Source of the DNA: CAWBKV01 sp041946675
GTDB taxonomy: Archaea > Halobacteriota > Methanosarcinia > Methanotrichales > Methanotrichaceae
Assembly: GCA_041946675.1 (NCBI GenBank)
Contig: JBHGAU010000009.1
Location: 1 to 62,009, forward strand
Length of the DNA stretch: 62,009 nt
Direction: 5' to 3'
In this document: in pieces, positions 8,311-16,332 of the stretch
How the letters are laid out: each line of letters opens with the position of its first letter
How positions within the stretch are numbered: the stretch's first letter is position 1
Notes under the pieces: model-generated
Told to the model about the DNA's origin: nothing
The model's database searches: none
Seen by the model: only the letters and a program-made list of their open reading frames with translations
Translations under genes and position numbers: made by a program

Positions 8311-8348
8311 TCTATATAGAGGGGTTACTAAATACGAGTCTATATAGA
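8311..8348 (-). promoter_or_regulatory. Promoter/operator of pstCA with twin TCTATATAGA palindromes
   Basis: Two identical perfect 10-bp palindromes, TCTATATAGA, at 8311-8320 and 8339-8348, are 28 bp apart in the short gap between cdc6 and pstC. Each contains a TATA-like core and the nearer lies about 50 bp before the pstC start. Spacing near an integral number of helical turns is compatible with a dimeric repressor covering the promoter. The regulator is not known. Confidence 0.5.
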
Positions 8349-8373
8349 AGCTGCTTAATGAATCCAAAAAGAG

Positions 8374-9504
8374 TCAAGCTTTTGTTCTGCTCAGGATCTC
8401 TGCAGGCTCATAACGCATTTTGATGACACGGCTCCGCCCCCGCGTGCCCGATCCGCTGAAATCAGTATCGATAAGCCGGATAGCATCCAGCTTATTGAGG
8501 ATCTCATGAAACCTTGTGTAGCCTGCGCCGGTATCTGCATGAAATTTGCGATAAAGGTCGCCAGCACGGCTTGCATCGTTCTCAGCCGCAAGCCTGAGCA
8601 CCTTCAGCTCATCCTCCTTGAGAGATTTTAGAGCATATGTGAGATGCACTAGCCTGGAACGCTCATAGGAGCGGCTTACGTCATCAGAAGAGATAACTTT
8701 GGATGCACGCCGCTCTGCAGACATGCCTGATCTCTTGAGAAGATCAATTCCAACCCTAAGGTCTCCAGAGAGCTCTGTGTAGTTCACAATACTTTCGAGA
8801 ACCTCGTTAGAAAGCACTCCGGGGTAAAAGCCGAGATGCGCCCTCTTGCCCAAGATGTCCCTCAACTCAGCTTTTGTATAAAGGGGGAACGTAATCTCCT
8901 CCGCCTGGAAGACCGATGCAACCCTCGGATCGAGGACATAACGCATCGCAGGCTCGCTCAGCGCAGCAATCACGCCCATCCTGGCGCCTGGGCAGGTTTC
9001 ATGCGCTCTCAGCAGGGAATAGAGAATGTGGTCTATTTCCTTCTCATGGAAAAGGTAATTTACATCGTCCAGTGCAACGATTAAAACAACGCCATTACTC
9101 GCCGAGTATTCGGCTACCTTTTCGAAGATGCGCTTAAAGGATATCCCGCTCGAAGGAGGGGAATGCCCCACAATCTTTCTGTAAAGCTGGTAGAAAACTG
9201 CATACCTGGTTGAATCGATCTGGCAGTTGACATATACCGGAACTACCTTGGATGAGTGAGCTTCGATCTCCTCAAAAAGCTTGAATATGGCCGTTGTCTT
9301 TCCTGTTCCGGGAGGCCCAAGGCACAGAGCGTTTACTGGCCTTGCACCATGCAGTGCCGGATTTATACAGAACTTGAGGCTATTCATCTGCGACTCACGG
9401 TGGGCAAAGTGCTCAGGCAGATGATCGAGCTCAAAGAGATCTCTATTCTTGAAGAGGGTCTCCTCCCATAGGAGCATATCAGGCTTCATCCCAAGTTCAC
9501 TCAT
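8374..9504 (-). CDS. cdc6: Orc1/Cdc6 replication initiator
   Basis: Archaeal origin-recognition and helicase-loader protein, 376 residues, near the usual length. AAA+ ATPase: Walker A GPPGTGKT at residues 63-70, Walker B IVALDDVNY with Asp146/147. The C-terminal part (about 290-376) is the winged-helix DNA-binding domain that contacts origin-recognition boxes. It overlaps the end of gatE by 8 bp and so shares its transcript. The gene has no upstream intergenic region, so an origin is not placed directly in front of it here, unlike many archaea. Whether this is the active initiator or one of several paralogs cannot be told. Confidence 0.93.
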   Translation of the reverse strand: MSELGMKPDMLLWEETLFKNRDLFELDHLPEHFAHRESQMNSLKFCINPALHGARPVNALCLGPPGTGKTTAIFKLFEEIEAHSSKVVPVYVNCQIDSTRYAVFYQLYRKIVGHSPPSSGISFKRIFEKVAEYSASNGVVLIVALDDVNYLFHEKEIDHILYSLLRAHETCPGARMGVIAALSEPAMRYVLDPRVASVFQAEEITFPLYTKAELRDILGKRAHLGFYPGVLSNEVLESIVNYTELSGDLRVGIDLLKRSGMSAERRASKVISSDDVSRSYERSRLVHLTYALKSLKEDELKVLRLAAENDASRAGDLYRKFHADTGAGYTRFHEILNKLDAIRLIDTDFSGSGTRGRSRVIKMRYEPAEILSRTKA

Positions 9505-11392
9505 TCTTTATATTTTGTATCTCCTTCTTCAATATGGCGCTCACCAGCGCCCCATCCGCTTTGCCGCGCAGCTCCTTCATAACGAGACCCATAAGAGGAC
9601 CTATCGATCTGTCACCCTTGGATCTGATGAGATCCGATTTGCTCGCAACTATATCATGGATAACAGATTCAACTCCGGCAGAATCCATTCCGATTAAGCC
9701 TGCTTTCGTTGCGGCCTCGGAAGCGCTCATGTCTGGATGCGCTGCAAGATATCGGAGTAGTTCAGTGAGGCCTTCCTTTGCAATCTTCCCCTCATATACA
9801 AGAGCAATGCACTCTGTATAGTGCCTATCAGTCAAGTTAGAAACCGGCACACCCTCTCTGACCAGCTCAATAGGTATAGTTTCCAGGGCTCTAACGAGGA
9901 TTGATGGAGAAATCCGATAATTCTTCAATATCTCCTCGAAGAGCTGGTAGTTGGGCGACGAGGCTATGACCTTAGATAGCTCGGAGTTGAGGCCGTATTG
10001 GCGTTCGAAACGCTCCGCCCTCTCTACAAACAGCTCAGGCAGAATCAGTGCATCCAGCATCTCCTTGGTTATCACCACTGATGGAACATCCGTCTCAGGG
10101 TACATCCTGGCAGATCCAGGCAAAGGTCTCATATATTCCGATGCGCCGTCCGGAAGCGCTCGCCTTGTCTCCTCTGGAACCCCCTTTAATGCTTCTACCG
10201 CCCGCATGATCACTGCCTGCAGCGCCTTTTCAGCCCTATCCTTGGGCCCTGTGACCATGACAACACAGTCACTATCGCCTGCACCCAAGAGATCGCATAC
10301 CTTCATCACATCATCATCAGTTATGCCGTATGCAGGAAGCTCATCAGTGTGGAATATGCCGCCGACGCCAGCTCGTTTGGCGCGATCCGAAAGCTCAGTT
10401 CCCAGACGCCGGTCGGGCTGGACCGCTTTGCCGACAAGGCCGCTGAATCCCCTAAGCACGCAAGCCATCATAACTCCGCCGCTCTTCAGGGACCTCTGGA
10501 CGACCTTGGAGTTGGATGAGGCAAATACTGAGGTTACATCTGCTGGCCTGCAATCAGCGCTTGCTCCGCGGCTCTCAAGCTCTTTTTTTATCTCCAGCAG
10601 TCTGACCTGCCTCAATACTTCAAGCTCGACGATCTTATCGATGAGATTTAAGTCTTGAACTCCTTTAATCTCGACGCGAGCTCCACCTTTTATAGATACA
10701 TTCACGTCCTGCCTGATGGTCCCGAGGCCACGTTTCACTCGTCCGGTAGATCGGAGAATCATCCCTAGATGTTGAGCAACTTCACGGGCATGGGCAGGGG
10801 AAACTATGTCAGGAGCCGTGCCGATCTCGACCAATGGGATGCCTAATCGGTCAAGAGAGTAGATAAGCTCGTCTCCGCGATCATCAACTATGCGTGCAGC
10901 CTCCTCTTCGAGACAGAGGATGCCTATGCCTACCTTTCCTTGAGATGTATCGATGTATCCGTTAGAACCCACGTACGCAGTGCGCTGAAAGCCTGATGTG
11001 TTGGAACCATCTATCACGGTCTTTCTCATAGTGTGGAGTTCATCCACAATCTTCATCCTCAGGAGCTTGGCTATTACCAGCGAGATCTCAAGGGCTTCCG
11101 GATTTATCTCGCTTGGCGGCTCTTCATCCGCTTCCACTAAGCATGTCGTGTCATATGACTTATAGAGGAACCGCCGCGAGACCAATACCTCTTCAAGTGC
11201 CGCTCTATCAATCTCGCCGAGTTCGCTTCTTGCCGGCCTCAAATATCTAAAAAACTCAAAGTTGGAGTCGGCAGATTCTCTTATTCTTGTAGGGCAGCCG
11301 CAGAAAAGCTTTGTTGCAGTATCAAGCTGCTGGTGGATTTCTATTCCGCATATCAGCCCCAATGAGCTGTAATCAGACGCGTCGTTTGGCAT
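9497..11392 (-). CDS. gatE: Glutamyl-tRNA(Gln) amidotransferase subunit E
   Basis: Archaeal GatE, 631 residues, which with the amidase GatD converts misacylated Glu-tRNA(Gln) to Gln-tRNA(Gln). Visible features: N-terminal GLICGIEIHQQLDT with the kinase-like GatB/E core carrying ETDVPS near residue 440 and the inserted AspRS-like GAD domain (about 280-420), then a C-terminal YqeY-like helical tail (SKSDLIRSKGDRSIGPLMG). These are diagnostic against GatB, which lacks the insertion. gatD is not adjacent. The histone gene ends 3 bp upstream, so histone-gatE-cdc6 form one leftward unit. Confidence 0.95.
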   Translation of the reverse strand: MPNDASDYSSLGLICGIEIHQQLDTATKLFCGCPTRIRESADSNFEFFRYLRPARSELGEIDRAALEEVLVSRRFLYKSYDTTCLVEADEEPPSEINPEALEISLVIAKLLRMKIVDELHTMRKTVIDGSNTSGFQRTAYVGSNGYIDTSQGKVGIGILCLEEEAARIVDDRGDELIYSLDRLGIPLVEIGTAPDIVSPAHAREVAQHLGMILRSTGRVKRGLGTIRQDVNVSIKGGARVEIKGVQDLNLIDKIVELEVLRQVRLLEIKKELESRGASADCRPADVTSVFASSNSKVVQRSLKSGGVMMACVLRGFSGLVGKAVQPDRRLGTELSDRAKRAGVGGIFHTDELPAYGITDDDVMKVCDLLGAGDSDCVVMVTGPKDRAEKALQAVIMRAVEALKGVPEETRRALPDGASEYMRPLPGSARMYPETDVPSVVITKEMLDALILPELFVERAERFERQYGLNSELSKVIASSPNYQLFEEILKNYRISPSILVRALETIPIELVREGVPVSNLTDRHYTECIALVYEGKIAKEGLTELLRYLAAHPDMSASEAATKAGLIGMDSAGVESVIHDIVASKSDLIRSKGDRSIGPLMGLVMKELRGKADGALVSAILKKEIQNIKNE

Positions 11393-11395
11393 CGA

Positions 11396-11626
11396 TCACC
11401 TATCAGGGAGTACGGGCGGTTTAACTCTTTTGACTGCCTCTCTTATATCTTCAGCTTTGACGGTTTTTCTTTTCGCATGGCTTGCCCAGCCAACGGCCTC
11501 ACGAGCAACCTCAAGGCCATAGATTTCAAGAACCTCTGCCAGCGCGTCTCTTGCGCCTTCGCTGACCCTTTTAGCACCTGCCTCACGGATGAGCCTGCTC
11601 ACAGGAGCCACGGGAAGTATCGGCAT
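11396..11626 (-). CDS. Archaeal histone (HMf family)
   Basis: Histone-fold DNA-packaging protein, 76 residues. It follows the HMf pattern closely: PVAPVSRLIREAGAKRVS (helix 1 and loop), the long central helix ending in EAVGWASHAKRK, and TVKAEDIREAVKRV as the last helix. The C terminus extends about eight residues (KPPVLPDR) past the usual end. It forms dimers and larger filaments that wrap DNA (family knowledge). First gene of the unit with gatE and cdc6. The upstream region holds three TTCGTAG elements and a TATA-like run. Confidence 0.95.
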   Translation of the reverse strand: MPILPVAPVSRLIREAGAKRVSEGARDALAEVLEIYGLEVAREAVGWASHAKRKTVKAEDIREAVKRVKPPVLPDR

Positions 11627-11652
11627 TCTATGATCACCTCTTCATATACTGA

Positions 11653-11750
11653 TTCGTAGCTGAAAAAGCTAAAAATTGATCTTTCTCAGCCTACGAACCC
11701 AAATATGCATCATTATGCTCCTAAAACTCCATATATATATCTTTCGTAGC
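11653..11750 (-). promoter_or_regulatory. Histone promoter region with three TTCGTAG elements
   Basis: TTCGTAGC occurs at 11653-11660 and 11743-11750 on the plus strand, and the inverted form CTACGAA at 11691-11697. An ATATATATAT run at 11731-11740 would be the TATA box for the leftward histone gene. Elements on both sides of the TATA box suggest an operator. Seen directly; function inferred. Confidence 0.45.
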
Positions 11751-11862
11751 GTAAAAGCCCATATTATTACCATGGAAGCCTTATAACTGCTTTGATTAAG
11801 CTTTCAGTCCTGCAAAGTCCATTTATTCTTACCTTTTTTGAATCCGAACATTGTATCAGGGG

Positions 11863-11928
11863 ATGAGCACGACTTCTGCCAACAGGATAGCAGGACTGGT
11901 TGAAGAACTGAAGAGTAAGGATTATTAG
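11863..11928 (+). CDS. 21-codon peptide, possible remnant of a HEAT-repeat protein
   Basis: ATG preceded by AGGGG opens a 21-codon frame ending in TAG (MSTTSANRIAGLVEELKSKD then Y). Its helix (RIAGLVEELKSKD) resembles the first helix of PBS-lyase/HEAT repeats. It could be a leader peptide for the following gene, a tiny gene, or what remains of a truncated one. Low certainty. Confidence 0.25.
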   Translation: MSTTSANRIAGLVEELKSKDY

Positions 11929-11963
11929 GCCAGATGACTATGACCATTGGGAAGGAGCCAAGA

Positions 11964-12299
11964 ATGAGCGAGCATGTAGAGAAAGCAATCATATACAAAG
12001 ATTTTGAAGACGTCTATGGTCCCTGTGGATGTGGAATGGATATGGCGATATTGCCCGTCCTGCTGCCGAAAGTTTGGCTCATAGAGGAGAAGCCTGCCGA
12101 CGTTGAAGATCACGGTTTTTGTATTGGTTTTGATTACAGGCGCGTCTCAGGATTCGCTTGCAACAACGTATTCGAGCACGAGATAGGCGGAATAGAGTTT
12201 CTCTCCAACTTCTCCTGCTGCCGTGAATGTGCTGAGCGGGCTGTCAAATCCGGATATGCAGTGTGGTCGGACAAAGAATATCCTATGACACTACGGTAA
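11964..12299 (+). CDS. Conserved-looking Cys-containing protein, unknown
   Basis: A 111-residue soluble protein. The ATG at 11964 is chosen because GAAGGAG lies 6-7 bases upstream; the frame opens earlier at 11934. It has a GPCGCGMD segment near residue 24 and later FACNNVFEHE and CCRECAERA, about seven cysteines that could bind a metal or cluster. No signal peptide or membrane helix. I do not recognise the family. It precedes a glutaredoxin-like gene by about 50 bp in the same direction, which suggests a redox or metal context, by position only. Confidence 0.65.
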   Translation: MSEHVEKAIIYKDFEDVYGPCGCGMDMAILPVLLPKVWLIEEKPADVEDHGFCIGFDYRRVSGFACNNVFEHEIGGIEFLSNFSCCRECAERAVKSGYAVWSDKEYPMTLR

Positions 12300-12348
12300 T
12301 CTGAGCCCAAATGTTCCAGAACACTTGAATTTAGGAGGCGGTTTAACT

Positions 12349-12603
12349 TTGAAGTATAAAGTCTATTCAACCAAAGCATGCCCCAAGTGCGAGCAATTAA
12401 AGAAGGCGCTCGCAAACTCCGGGGTACACTTCGAAAACATAGATATGGCCACCTCGGAGGCTCTAACGGAGCTGCGGATCAATGGAGTATTTACGCTCTC
12501 CGCGCCCGTTCTGCAGGCGGGCGATTCATTTTACACAACCGATGATCTATTCGATGGGGAGAAGATAAAAGATCTAAGATCTATGGAAATCATTAAGGCG
12601 TAG
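12349..12603 (+). CDS. Glutaredoxin / NrdH-like redoxin
   Basis: 84-residue thioredoxin-fold protein with the active-site motif CPKC near the N terminus (YSTKACPKCEQLKKAL) and the cis-Pro region SAPVLQAGDSFY. It reduces disulfides using a dithiol mechanism. Start chosen at TTG 12349, ten bases after AGGAGG; the frame also opens at 12325. Class III ribonucleotide reductases of methanogens are known to use such NrdH-like redoxins as reductant, and an nrdD lies elsewhere in this window, so that partnership is possible but not shown by position. Confidence 0.82.
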   Translation: MKYKVYSTKACPKCEQLKKALANSGVHFENIDMATSEALTELRINGVFTLSAPVLQAGDSFYTTDDLFDGEKIKDLRSMEIIKA

Positions 12604-12660
12604 AATTTGGGAGCCTTTGAGCAACCTACAAATACCAAACGAGCTTACTGCATTAAAAAG

Positions 12661-13206
12661 ATGAAGCTCAAGATCACAATAACAGGCTCGAAAGTTCACG
12701 ATGTGGGCTACAGATACCTCTTATTAGGCGCTGCCATGAGTCTACGCCTGCCAGGATTTTATGCCACTAATCCAGTAGAACGAGAAGAACAGATGGTCGA
12801 AATCCTCGTGGAAGGCAAAGAACCCCAGGTTAAGGCATTCATGGAGTTTGTGCAGAGTAACAGACCAGCCAATGCCCGCGTCTCGGATATCACCCCCTCG
12901 GAATATGAAGATGAGGTCCCACGGCGTAGCGAGTATACTCAAGACTTGACAGCATTGCAGATGCTAAAAGCTATTCCGACGATATTGAGAATTGAAGAAA
13001 ACACTAAGCGCACTGAAGATAATACCAAGCGCATTGAGGATAATACCAAGCGCATTGAGGATAATACCAAGCTTATTCCTCAGATAGTGGAGAATACAAA
13101 ACCAATACCTCAGATCTTAGAGGAACTCCAGCCAGGATATGCAATGCAGTTTCGGCAGATTCAGGCCGATATCAGGGCTATAAAAGATCATTTGGGAATG
13201 GCTTAA
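12661..13206 (+). CDS. Acylphosphatase-like domain fused to a coiled coil
   Basis: 181 residues. Residues 1-90 match the acylphosphatase fold: ITITGSKVHDVGYRY with the phosphate-binding Arg at 18 and the catalytic-type Asn at about 37 (FYATNPVE). From about 105 there is a coiled coil built of perfect heptads (EENTKRT, EDNTKRI, EDNTKRI, EDNTKLI) encoded by a 21-bp tandem repeat, then a helical tail. N-T at fixed heptad positions is typical of trimeric coiled coils. An enzyme tethered or oligomerised by the coil is a reasonable reading; a signalling role cannot be excluded. The ATG at 12661 starts the conserved domain. Confidence 0.75.
   Translation: MKLKITITGSKVHDVGYRYLLLGAAMSLRLPGFYATNPVEREEQMVEILVEGKEPQVKAFMEFVQSNRPANARVSDITPSEYEDEVPRRSEYTQDLTALQMLKAIPTILRIEENTKRTEDNTKRIEDNTKRIEDNTKLIPQIVENTKPIPQILEELQPGYAMQFRQIQADIRAIKDHLGMA
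13015..13077 (+). repeat. 21-bp tandem repeat, three units
   Basis: Units at 13015-13035, 13036-13056 and 13057-13077, reading GARGATAATACCAAGCGCATT with the last unit diverged at its end. Each encodes one heptad of the coiled coil, so copy-number change keeps the reading frame. Confidence 0.85.
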
Positions 13207-13249
13207 GCCAACACTTAAGCCAACACCCAGAGCCATCAGCCACCTCTTC

Positions 13250-13915
13250 TTAAAATTCCCTGCCCTTGACCCGGTTGATATCAAAGACCGCCGTCTTGGC
13301 GATATGCATCACAGCAAAGGTCCCTGCCTGGATCGGGTCCGTCACAACAAGATCCGCTGCTTCCGGCACTGAGCCCGCCATCTTCAGAGCGATTACTGGT
13401 ATGCCCACCTCTTGAAGCTTCTTCACTTCACCCGTAATGCGGCCCCCCATGAGTGCACCTGCGAGCACCAGTATAGAGGCACGGTGCAGCCTGCTTACCG
13501 CGCTGACTGCATCTGCAATTGCCTCCTCGCCGACGAGAGGGATTGTATCAATGCTTATGCGCTCGCCTCTGAGGTTATGCCTGTCAGCCTCATTTACTGC
13601 ACCTACAGCCGCCTGGGCAACCTGGGCTCCACCGCCGATTATTATCACTCTTGAGCCGTAGATTCTTTCAAATGGCTGATGAATGGTGGCCTCAAAAACT
13701 GATTCCATGGATTGGAGATCTTTGACTATATCTTCAATCTCGGCAGAAGGTCTATCGATCTCTATGTACATCGATGCTCGGCCTTTATTGATGCCGCGCT
13801 CCAGGATAAATGACTGGACATAAGTTATATTGCCGCCCCTATTTGCTACAACCCCCGCAACATCGCGCAGCATTCCGGGTCTATCCACGCATATAACGTT
13901 TATGGCAGCGTTCAT
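13250..13915 (-). CDS. ACT-domain protein (DUF5612-like), probable amino-acid sensor
   Basis: About 221 residues from the ATG at 13915. Residues 1-75 form an ACT domain: NVICVDRPGMLRDVAGVVAN then GGNITYVQSF, the small-molecule-binding fold common in amino-acid-regulated proteins. The C-terminal part has Rossmann-like segments (VIIIGGGAQVAQAAVGAV; ASILVLAGALMGGRITG; DLVVTDPIQAG). This arrangement matches a family found across methanogens with no defined function. Its start region overlaps the divergent TFS gene, so the promoters must be interleaved; a longer frame begins at 13969. Confidence 0.75.
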   Translation of the reverse strand: MNAAINVICVDRPGMLRDVAGVVANRGGNITYVQSFILERGINKGRASMYIEIDRPSAEIEDIVKDLQSMESVFEATIHQPFERIYGSRVIIIGGGAQVAQAAVGAVNEADRHNLRGERISIDTIPLVGEEAIADAVSAVSRLHRASILVLAGALMGGRITGEVKKLQEVGIPVIALKMAGSVPEAADLVVTDPIQAGTFAVMHIAKTAVFDINRVKGREF

Positions 13916-13974
13916 ATGCGGATTTTGTATGGCATTGGTAAACTTTAATATGGCGAGTGAATAACTCACTCGCG

Positions 13975-14283
13975 ATGGAATTTTGTCCCAGTTGCAAAAG
14001 CATTATGTTGCCCAAAGACGGCATGATGGTCTGCAGAAAATGCGGCCATAAGATACCGAAAGACTCAAAGGATTCGATGGTAAGCAAGACCAAGCAGCTT
14101 GATCGCGCTGTGCCAGTGCTCGAAGAAGAATCGGCGGGACTGCCCACAACAAATGCAAGATGCCCTGAATGCGGCAATAACCTTGCTTACTGGTGGCTGC
14201 GCCAGCTTCGGTCTGCAGATGAAAGCGAGGTCAGGTTCTTCAGGTGCACCAAATGCGGCAAAACTTGGAGAGAGTACGACTAA
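13975..14283 (+). CDS. tfs: Transcript cleavage factor TFS
   Basis: 102-residue homolog of RNA polymerase subunit Rpb9/Rpa12 and TFIIS. N-terminal zinc ribbon FCPSCKSIMLP with CRKCGHK, C-terminal ribbon CPECGNN with CTKCGKTW. The acidic hairpin RSADESEVRFF retains the Asp-Glu pair that reaches the polymerase active site and stimulates cleavage of backtracked transcripts. Start at the ATG giving MEFCPSC, since this is where family members begin. It precedes the PCNA gene by about 70 bp, an arrangement seen in many Euryarchaeota. Confidence 0.93.
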   Translation: MEFCPSCKSIMLPKDGMMVCRKCGHKIPKDSKDSMVSKTKQLDRAVPVLEEESAGLPTTNARCPECGNNLAYWWLRQLRSADESEVRFFRCTKCGKTWREYD

Positions 14284-14351
14284 ACTAAAGAAAATATGAC
14301 TAAGGTAAACTATATTAAATATTAAACTCTCACCTTCCAGGAGGCTCTAGG

Positions 14352-15086
14352 ATGTTCAAGGCAGTAATTAACGCAGAAACTTTACGCGATGCAATTGAAG
14401 CCGTATCCTCTCTAGTCGATGAGGTAAAGTTCTCTATATCTGAAAAGGGTTTGGAACTAAAGGCCGTTGATCCCGCCAACGTCGCAATGGTATCACTGCA
14501 GATCGGCGCAGACGCATTTGAGTATTTCAAAGCAGACCAAAGAGAGATTGGAGTAGACCTGGTGCGCCTTAGCGATGTCTTGAGCATGGCGGACAAGGGC
14601 GAGAACGTGCAGCTTGAGCTGGATGAAGAGGGCCATAAGCTCAAGATCGGTGTGGGATCGCTATCATATACATTAAGCCTGATTGATCCCACGGCTATTC
14701 GGAAGGAGCCAAGGATACCCGAGCTCGATCTGCCCGCACATATAACGCTCCCAGGAGGAGAGTTCAGAAGAGCTGTAAAAGCCGCTGAGAAGGTCAGCGA
14801 TCATGTAATTCTCGGAGTCTCTGACGAGGGCTTTTACATGGAGGCAAAAGGAGATATCGATTCCCTTAAGCTCAATATTCCAAGCTCAGAGCTTCTTGGC
14901 ATAAAGCCTGGAGAGGCCAGATCGCTATTCTCGCTGGATTATCTGGAAGATATGAGCAAATCAGTGGGCAAAGCACAAGAGGTCACATTGGAACTTGGGA
15001 TTGATTATCCCCTCAGGGTCGGCTTCAAGATCGGCCAGTCTATCCAGATCAATTACCTCCTGGCTCCACGCATTGAGCAGGAATGA
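14352..15086 (+). CDS. pcn: DNA polymerase sliding clamp PCNA
   Basis: 244-residue clamp subunit, standard length, forming a homotrimeric ring that tethers polymerases, FEN1 and ligase to DNA. It starts MFKAVINAETLRDAIEA and shows the family landmarks LKAVDPANVAMV, the interdomain loop around residues 118-130 and the C-terminal YLLAPRIE. AGGAGG precedes the ATG and an AT-rich TATA candidate (ACTATATTAAATA) lies near 14309-14321. It overlaps priL by 4 bp (ATGA), so both are translated from one transcript. Confidence 0.97.
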   Translation: MFKAVINAETLRDAIEAVSSLVDEVKFSISEKGLELKAVDPANVAMVSLQIGADAFEYFKADQREIGVDLVRLSDVLSMADKGENVQLELDEEGHKLKIGVGSLSYTLSLIDPTAIRKEPRIPELDLPAHITLPGGEFRRAVKAAEKVSDHVILGVSDEGFYMEAKGDIDSLKLNIPSSELLGIKPGEARSLFSLDYLEDMSKSVGKAQEVTLELGIDYPLRVGFKIGQSIQINYLLAPRIEQE

Positions 15087-16150
15087 AGATATCGGATTAT
15101 CCTTTTACCCAAGAGGCTGCAGAATATGTTCGAGGGACCGGCTACTCGCTTGCAAACCTCCTCGAAAAAAACTCTTTTAAACCCATCAGGAGCAGAGCAC
15201 TCGAGCGCGTAGAGGGCGCGATAAGCGGCGAAATTCAGGATAGACAAATAAGCAAAAGCAATGATGCCGGAACTCTGGCGGAACTGCTGTCATATCCCAT
15301 GGCGAGGGTCATCATCTCATGCCTCGGCGACCAGCTTCTTGTGAGGAGATATGCTCTGGCTGAGGCAAAGCTCGCCTACAGCAGAATGAAGAGAGACCCA
15401 GAGAGCATCCTGTCAATAGCCGAGGATCTCGGAGTTCATCCACAAGGGCACGATGATCCACTAAAAATTCATTTTTCAGAGTATATCCGTGCAGCCCATA
15501 GGATGCGAAATCCCAAGTGGAAGCTGGTAAATAGAGATCTCGATGACGGCTATCTGACAATTACCAGAGAAGAACTGATGCGCCTCATGGAGGAGATGGT
15601 AAGAGACAGAGTCTTGAAGGGCCTTCCGCTGGAGGTCGATGAGACGATCTGCAAAAAGCTGGCTGAATATATTAATCCGATAAAATCGGAGCTTGAAACC
15701 CTAAAGGCAAGGCAGAAAGTGGACCTGGGAAAGATTGAGGAGGGAGCTTTTCCTCCGTGTATAAAGAGCATGCTCTCTCAGGTCTCTGCAGGCATAAACC
15801 TGGGCCACTCTGCCCGCTTTGCGCTTACGAGTTTTCTTCTCCAGATCAACATGCCGGTTGAGGAGGTCATCGGGCTCTTCAATACAAGCCCCGACTTCGA
15901 TGAGGAGAGAACACGCTACCAGGTAGAACATATCGCAGGGGCGAGCGGGACTAAGTATAAACCGCCATCCTGCGCTACAATGACCACTTATGGAAACTGT
16001 CCCGGCGAGGATGTGCTTTGCAAAAGAATACGCCATCCTATGAGCTATTATGAACGAAGGATAAAGTATGGTTTAGAAAAGAATATAAAAACGGAGTCAT
16101 CTCTTAAGCAGCAATCAAATACATCTTATCCCATGAAGCGGATATCGTAA
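15083..16150 (+). CDS. priL: DNA primase large subunit PriL
   Basis: 355-residue regulatory subunit of the archaeal/eukaryotic primase, which binds PriS and helps initiate primers. The C-terminal domain carries the iron-sulfur ligands: a cysteine in GAFPPCIKSML, then PPSCATM, YGNCPGED and DVLCKRI, four in all, followed by RHPMSYYERR, typical of the family. The last 25 residues are Ser/Lys-rich and probably disordered. Overlaps PCNA by 4 bp. Its partner priS is about 10 kb downstream on the other strand. Confidence 0.95.
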   Translation: MKISDYPFTQEAAEYVRGTGYSLANLLEKNSFKPIRSRALERVEGAISGEIQDRQISKSNDAGTLAELLSYPMARVIISCLGDQLLVRRYALAEAKLAYSRMKRDPESILSIAEDLGVHPQGHDDPLKIHFSEYIRAAHRMRNPKWKLVNRDLDDGYLTITREELMRLMEEMVRDRVLKGLPLEVDETICKKLAEYINPIKSELETLKARQKVDLGKIEEGAFPPCIKSMLSQVSAGINLGHSARFALTSFLLQINMPVEEVIGLFNTSPDFDEERTRYQVEHIAGASGTKYKPPSCATMTTYGNCPGEDVLCKRIRHPMSYYERRIKYGLEKNIKTESSLKQQSNTSYPMKRIS

Positions 16151-16332
16151 GGAAAAATAATATTAGAAAACCAGATAAAATAGACTTTACTGTAACAGTT
16201 ACGGCTGGTGATCCTAACAGCATTCCTAGTCCAAAATGCTTCTGCAAAGCGCTTTGGGTGGATCAGTTACCAAAGCGGCATACTATTGAAGATTAGTGAA
16301 ATTTAGTGGAAAAAAGCACCAGGAACAACTCT
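16151..16332. other. Intergenic gap with a palindrome and a possible peptide remnant
   Basis: 180 bp between the convergent priL and moeA genes. It includes CAAAGCGCTTTG (16245-16256), a perfect 12-bp palindrome. One plus-strand frame without a start encodes a short protein-like stretch ending at a TAG near 16295. This might be a trace of a lost gene. No terminator with a long T run is evident except A/T-rich ends. Confidence 0.35.

Noticed and set aside
8263..8373. Replication origin next to cdc6
   Set aside because: No origin-recognition-box-like repeats are seen; the region is better explained as the pst promoter, and cdc6 is preceded directly by gatE.
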